Shown: positions 22,408-25,163 of the stretch, one piece after another
Layout: every line of letters begins with the position of its first letter
Position numbering within the stretch: the stretch's first letter is position 1
Assembly: GCA_033720695.1 (NCBI GenBank)
Contig: JAWWCA010000019.1
Coordinates: 1-25,163, forward strand
Reading direction: 5' to 3'
Source of the DNA: DATGQT01 sp033720695
GTDB taxonomy: Bacteria; Bacteroidota; Rhodothermia; Rhodothermales; Rubricoccaceae
DNA length: 25,163 nt
Notes under the pieces: generated by a model
Told to the model about the DNA's origin: nothing
Databases searched by the model: none
The model's input: the letters and a program-made list of their open reading frames with translations, nothing else
Position numbers and translations under genes: made by a program

Positions 22408-23001
22408 GTGCGCGCCACCGCCGAAGTCCGCTGGTTCCTCCGCGGCCCCCTCCCCGAAGCCGCCGTCCGCTGGTTCGAAGCGGTGGCCGGAGATCGGGCG
22501 TGGGAGGAGCGCACCGACCGCTACGTCCGCACCGCCGCCACCGACCTCGGGGTGAAGTGGCGCGAGGGGCGTGTCGAGGCAAAGCGGCGCACGGCGACGC
22601 TCGGCGAGGCGCGCCTCGCCGACGAGGCCGCCGGCCGCGTCGAGCGGTGGCGGAAGTGGTCCTACCCCACCGACGAGGCCGCGCCCGCGACGGACGACTG
22701 GGTCGCCGTCCACAAGCGGCGCATGAACCGGCCGTTCGCCGTCGAGGACGGCGTGCGACCCATCGAGAGCGAGGCGGACGCAGAGGCGGGGTGCAGCCTC
22801 GAGGTCAGCGAGGCGCGGGTGGCCGGGGCGGTGTGGTGGAGCATCTGCTTTGAGGCGTGGGGAACGGACGAGGCGGCGTTGCCCGACGCCCTCCGCCGCA
22901 CGGCGGCCCAGGCGTTCGGGGGCGGCGTACCGATCCCGCTTCCGGCTGCGCGAGCGATGGGCTACCCGGCCTGGCTGACCGAGGCGGTCCCGGCCGGGTA
23001 G
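22408..23001 (+). CDS. Uncharacterised Trp-rich protein, CYTH-like features
   Basis: 197 residues from a GTG start, no signal peptide or membrane helix, ten or more tryptophans. The opening (TAEVRWFLRGPLPEAAVRWF), ERTDRYVRT, DLGVKWREGRVEAKRR (46-61), VERWRKWSYP (78-87) and C-LEVSEARVAGAVWWSICFE (from 129) are spaced like strands of a CYTH/triphosphate-tunnel fold. However, the hallmark N-terminal ExExK is not present. I recall similar uncharacterised proteins in cyanobacteria, but this is memory, not a search. If CYTH-like, the many Arg/Lys residues could bind a polyphosphate. Function unassigned. It is convergent with the SDR gene (10 bases between stops). Confidence 0.8.
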   Translation: MRATAEVRWFLRGPLPEAAVRWFEAVAGDRAWEERTDRYVRTAATDLGVKWREGRVEAKRRTATLGEARLADEAAGRVERWRKWSYPTDEAAPATDDWVAVHKRRMNRPFAVEDGVRPIESEADAEAGCSLEVSEARVAGAVWWSICFEAWGTDEAALPDALRRTAAQAFGGGVPIPLPAARAMGYPAWLTEAVPAG

Positions 23002-23011
23002 CCGCTCGGGG

Positions 23012-23899
23012 TCAGGCGCGCCCGTTGCCGGAGGGCTTCTCGGTCGCGTAGCCCTCCTGGCTGTGCTCGAGCGCGAGCACGCCCGAGGGCTGCTGCGCCA
23101 CGTCGTCCGGCGTCTTCTCGCCGATGTTGCCGTGGGCGACGGTGATGCCGCCGTCGACGAGGACGAGGGTGCCGGTGACGTAGCTCGCCTCGTCGGAGGC
23201 GAGGAAGGCGTAGACGTTGGCCATCTCCTCGGTCGTGCCGCGCCGCGCCATCGGGGTGGCCTTGACCAGCATCTCGGTCATCTCGTCGGTCATCGGCCCG
23301 CCCTCGTCGGTGTGTGTCCAGGCCGTGTCGACGGGGCCGGGGCAGACGCAGTTGGCGCGGACGCCGTACTTCGCCTGCTCCACGGCGACGCCCTTCATGA
23401 AGGCGTGGAGGAACGCCTTGGTGCCGCCGTAGGGCGTGAAGCTGGGCGTCCCGTTGTAGCCGGCCTCGGAGCCGGCCGAGACGATGTTGCCGCGGGTCTT
23501 CTGGAGGTGCGGCAGCGCCGCGCGCGTCATGAGGAAGGCGCTCCTGATGTTGTTGTGGAGGAGCGTCTCGAAGCCCTCGACGGGGTAGTCCTGCGTCTCA
23601 CCGACGGCCGGCATCACGCCGGCGTTGTTGACGAGGACGTCGAGCGTGCCGAAGGCGTCGAGGGCGGCCTGCACGCAGGCCTCGGCGTGCTCGGGCTCGG
23701 CCACGTCGCCGAGGTACGTGGCGACGGTCACCTCGGGATAGCGGTCGCGGACGGCCGCGGCTACGTCCTCGACGGGGTCGCCGGGGAGGCCGTTGAGGAG
23801 GACGTGGGCGCCCTCGCGGGCGAACTTGTGCGCGATGGCCTCGCCGATGCCGGCGCCAGCGCCGGTGATGAGGGTGGCCTTGCCAGAGAGTCGTTGCAT
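23012..23899 (-). CDS. Short-chain dehydrogenase/reductase (SDR)
   Basis: 295 residues, somewhat longer than the usual 250. The Rossmann cofactor motif TGAGAGIG is at 12-19, the NNAG motif at 91-94, structural Asn117 in HNNIRSAF, catalytic Ser in NIVSAGSEAG (about 141-144), and YGGTK with Tyr157 and Lys161. PGPVDTAW and the C-terminal GTLVLVDGG are typical of the classical (fabG/glucose 1-dehydrogenase-like) branch. NLxx at 36-39 (NGLP) in place of an acidic residue leaves NAD versus NADP preference open. A hydrophilic extension of about 35 residues follows the family's normal end. The start is the ATG at 23899 that places the motif at residue 12. The longer upstream ORF is antisense to the hydrolase gene. 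Confidence 0.93.
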   Translation of the reverse strand: MQRLSGKATLITGAGAGIGEAIAHKFAREGAHVLLNGLPGDPVEDVAAAVRDRYPEVTVATYLGDVAEPEHAEACVQAALDAFGTLDVLVNNAGVMPAVGETQDYPVEGFETLLHNNIRSAFLMTRAALPHLQKTRGNIVSAGSEAGYNGTPSFTPYGGTKAFLHAFMKGVAVEQAKYGVRANCVCPGPVDTAWTHTDEGGPMTDEMTEMLVKATPMARRGTTEEMANVYAFLASDEASYVTGTLVLVDGGITVAHGNIGEKTPDDVAQQPSGVLALEHSQEGYATEKPSGNGRA

Positions 23900-24070
23900 G
23901 GGGGAGGGCTGAGAGGCAGGAGAGAAAGGACGCGTTGGATCCGCCCCCGGCGAGCCCGTTCCGGGCGCTGCCGAAACGGGGGATTCCCGGAGGGCCGAGC
24001 CTCGCCCCGCCTGCAGCCTCGAACCCGGCTCCAAGACGCCGGTAGGACGGGGGCTCCCTCCCCGCGCCCG

Positions 24071-25063
24071 ATGCCCCGAGTCCGCCTCGTCCTCGTCGTT
24101 CTCGGCTGCCTCCTCGTCTTCGTCGGGGGCTGCGGCCTCGCCCGTTCCATCGCCATCGGGTTCGTCTACGACGAGGTGGCGCTGCCGGAGGAGAACGTGC
24201 GGCGCGGCCTCGCCTACCTCGACACCGGCGACCCCAAGCACCGCCTCAACCTCTTCCTCCCGCTCGGCGACTCCGTCCGCACCCGGCCGTGGCCCGTCGT
24301 CGTGTTCGTCCACGGTGGGGGGTGGACCGAGGGCGACCGCGACCTGACGTTCGGGGGCGAGGACATCTACAACAACATCGGGCGGTTCTTCGCCAGCCGG
24401 GGCATCGGCGCGGCGACGGTGAGCTACCGGCTCATGCCCACCGCCGACGGCGTCCCGACCCCGGGCGGCGTCACGTGGCGGGAGCAGGTGGAGGACGTGG
24501 CGGCGGCCGTCGCGTTCGTCCACCGCGAGATCGGCGCCTACGGTGGGGACCCGGACGGCCTCTTCATGATGGGCCACTCGGCCGGCGCCTACCTCGCCGC
24601 GGCGGTCGCCCTCGACCCCGCGCCGCTCCGGCGGCAAGGGCTCTCGACCGACGTCCTCTGCGGCGCGATCCCCGTGAGCGGCGCCGGCCTCGACCTCCGC
24701 GACCGCGAGACGTACCGGCTCGAAGACAACTTCGACTACTACAGCGCCCGCTTCGCCCCCGACCGGGTGCCGCTCGACGCGCCGCCCGCCGAGCCGTTCG
24801 GCTGGCAGCGGGAGGCCTCGCCCATCCGGCATGCGCGGGCGGACGCACCGCCGTTTCTGATCCTCTATGCCGGGGGGGAGACCGAGGCCCTCCAGCGCCA
24901 GTCCCAGCTCCTCGACGTGGCGCTGCGGGAGGCGGGCGTGGCGAGCGAGGTCGTCGTGGTGCCAGGCAAGAGCCACGAGCGGATCGTGCCCACGCTCAGC
25001 CGCGACGACCAGACCGCCGGCCCGGCCATGCTCCGATTCGTCCGCGCCCAGGGGTGCGGATGA
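24071..25063 (+). CDS. Exported or lipid-anchored alpha/beta hydrolase (carboxylesterase/BD-FAE-like)
   Basis: 330 residues. MPRVRLVLVVLGCLLVFVGG-C resembles a lipoprotein signal (Cys21), so the enzyme is probably outside the cytoplasm. The oxyanion motif HGGGW is at 81-85 and the nucleophile elbow GHSAGA gives Ser170. His302 (PGKSHERIV) completes the triad. The acid position, normally Asp in HG..D..V, reads YAGGETEAL, so Glu270 probably serves. The lid-like segment between about 206 and 250 (LDLRDRETYRLEDNFDYYSA) and the overall layout are those of the HSL/BD-FAE-type esterases. The substrate is unknown. It is divergent from the SDR gene across about 170 bases that include an inverted repeat (CCCGTT/AACGGG near 23958-23983). 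Confidence 0.9.
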   Translation: MPRVRLVLVVLGCLLVFVGGCGLARSIAIGFVYDEVALPEENVRRGLAYLDTGDPKHRLNLFLPLGDSVRTRPWPVVVFVHGGGWTEGDRDLTFGGEDIYNNIGRFFASRGIGAATVSYRLMPTADGVPTPGGVTWREQVEDVAAAVAFVHREIGAYGGDPDGLFMMGHSAGAYLAAAVALDPAPLRRQGLSTDVLCGAIPVSGAGLDLRDRETYRLEDNFDYYSARFAPDRVPLDAPPAEPFGWQREASPIRHARADAPPFLILYAGGETEALQRQSQLLDVALREAGVASEVVVVPGKSHERIVPTLSRDDQTAGPAMLRFVRAQGCG

Positions 25064-25077
25064 GGGCCGTGCGCCGG

Positions 25078-25107
25078 GCGAGGCTGACAGGCCGTCGTCA
25101 GCGTCGC
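25078..25107 (+). terminator. Hairpin after the hydrolase gene
   Basis: An 11-bp stem with a single mismatch (GCGAGGCTGAC at 25078-25088, GTCAGCGTCGC at 25097-25107) and an 8-base loop, 14 bases after the stop. No T-tract is present. The remaining 56 bases to the window edge show no supported feature. Confidence 0.5.
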
Positions 25108-25163
25108 GTACGAGCCTTCCGGTTCTCGCTCGGACTTCAACACCCGGGCCGCTCCGCGCTGGA

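Overview
The window is a chromosomal segment of a very GC-rich, aerobic, Gram-negative bacterium. I place it in the Rhodothermota/Bacteroidota, most likely near Rubricoccaceae (Rubrivirga/Rubricoccus); this is inference from sequence character, not a database match. Evidence is: a giant secreted protein ending in a type IX secretion (Por/T9SS) sorting domain, a decayed second copy of such a domain, several promoter-like boxes close to the Bacteroidota -7 consensus TAnnTTTG (some with TTG about 20 bases upstream), frequent GTG or TTG starts, and very strong G/C third-position bias. That bias also creates long meaningless antisense ORFs.

Layout. 1-253 (-): start of an exported TPR-like protein, cut by the window edge. 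254-827: gene-poor stretch with a frameshifted T9SS sorting-domain remnant. 828-2519 (+): membrane-anchored protein with three PPC-like beta domains. 2587-3918 (+): glutamate dehydrogenase gdhA, convergent with a c-type cytochrome lipoprotein (3940-4539, -). 4645-6234 (-): O-antigen ligase-like membrane protein, divergent from tRNA-Ser(UGA) at 6300-6384. 6571-11184 (+): 1537-residue T9SS cargo protein with Ycf48/BNR, PKD, FG-GAP, Fn3-like and sorting domains, followed by a 5'-defective tRNA-Ser(CGA)-like remnant. 11556-12900 (-): TfoX-like/SRPBCC/TetR operon with a perfect palindromic operator inside its own promoter. 13144-14079 (+): exported formylglycine-generating enzyme-like lipoprotein. 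14090-16167 (-): overlapping pair of the TIGR03915/TIGR03916 type (putative DNA repair or modification, radical SAM). 16250-17074 (-): exported protein of unknown function. 17177-20998 (+): TolC, membrane-fusion adaptor and MacB/LolD-like ATPase, without a permease. 21214-21840 (+): MarC-family membrane protein behind a structured leader. 21851-22345 (-): DinB-like protein. 22408-23001 (+): uncharacterised Trp-rich protein. 23012-23899 (-): SDR oxidoreductase. 24071-25063 (+): alpha/beta hydrolase with an N-terminal lipobox-like motif.

Functionally this is mostly ordinary core and envelope gene content. The coherent units are the tripartite efflux operon, the self-regulated TetR operon and the two-gene DNA repair/modification cassette. 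No CRISPR array, transposase, integrase or phage gene was seen. The most unusual signals are the pair of tRNA-Ser sequences sharing a 32-bp repeat on either side of the giant T9SS gene, the TetR operator/promoter arrangement, the sorting-domain remnant, the permease-less efflux operon, and the bistable leader before marC.
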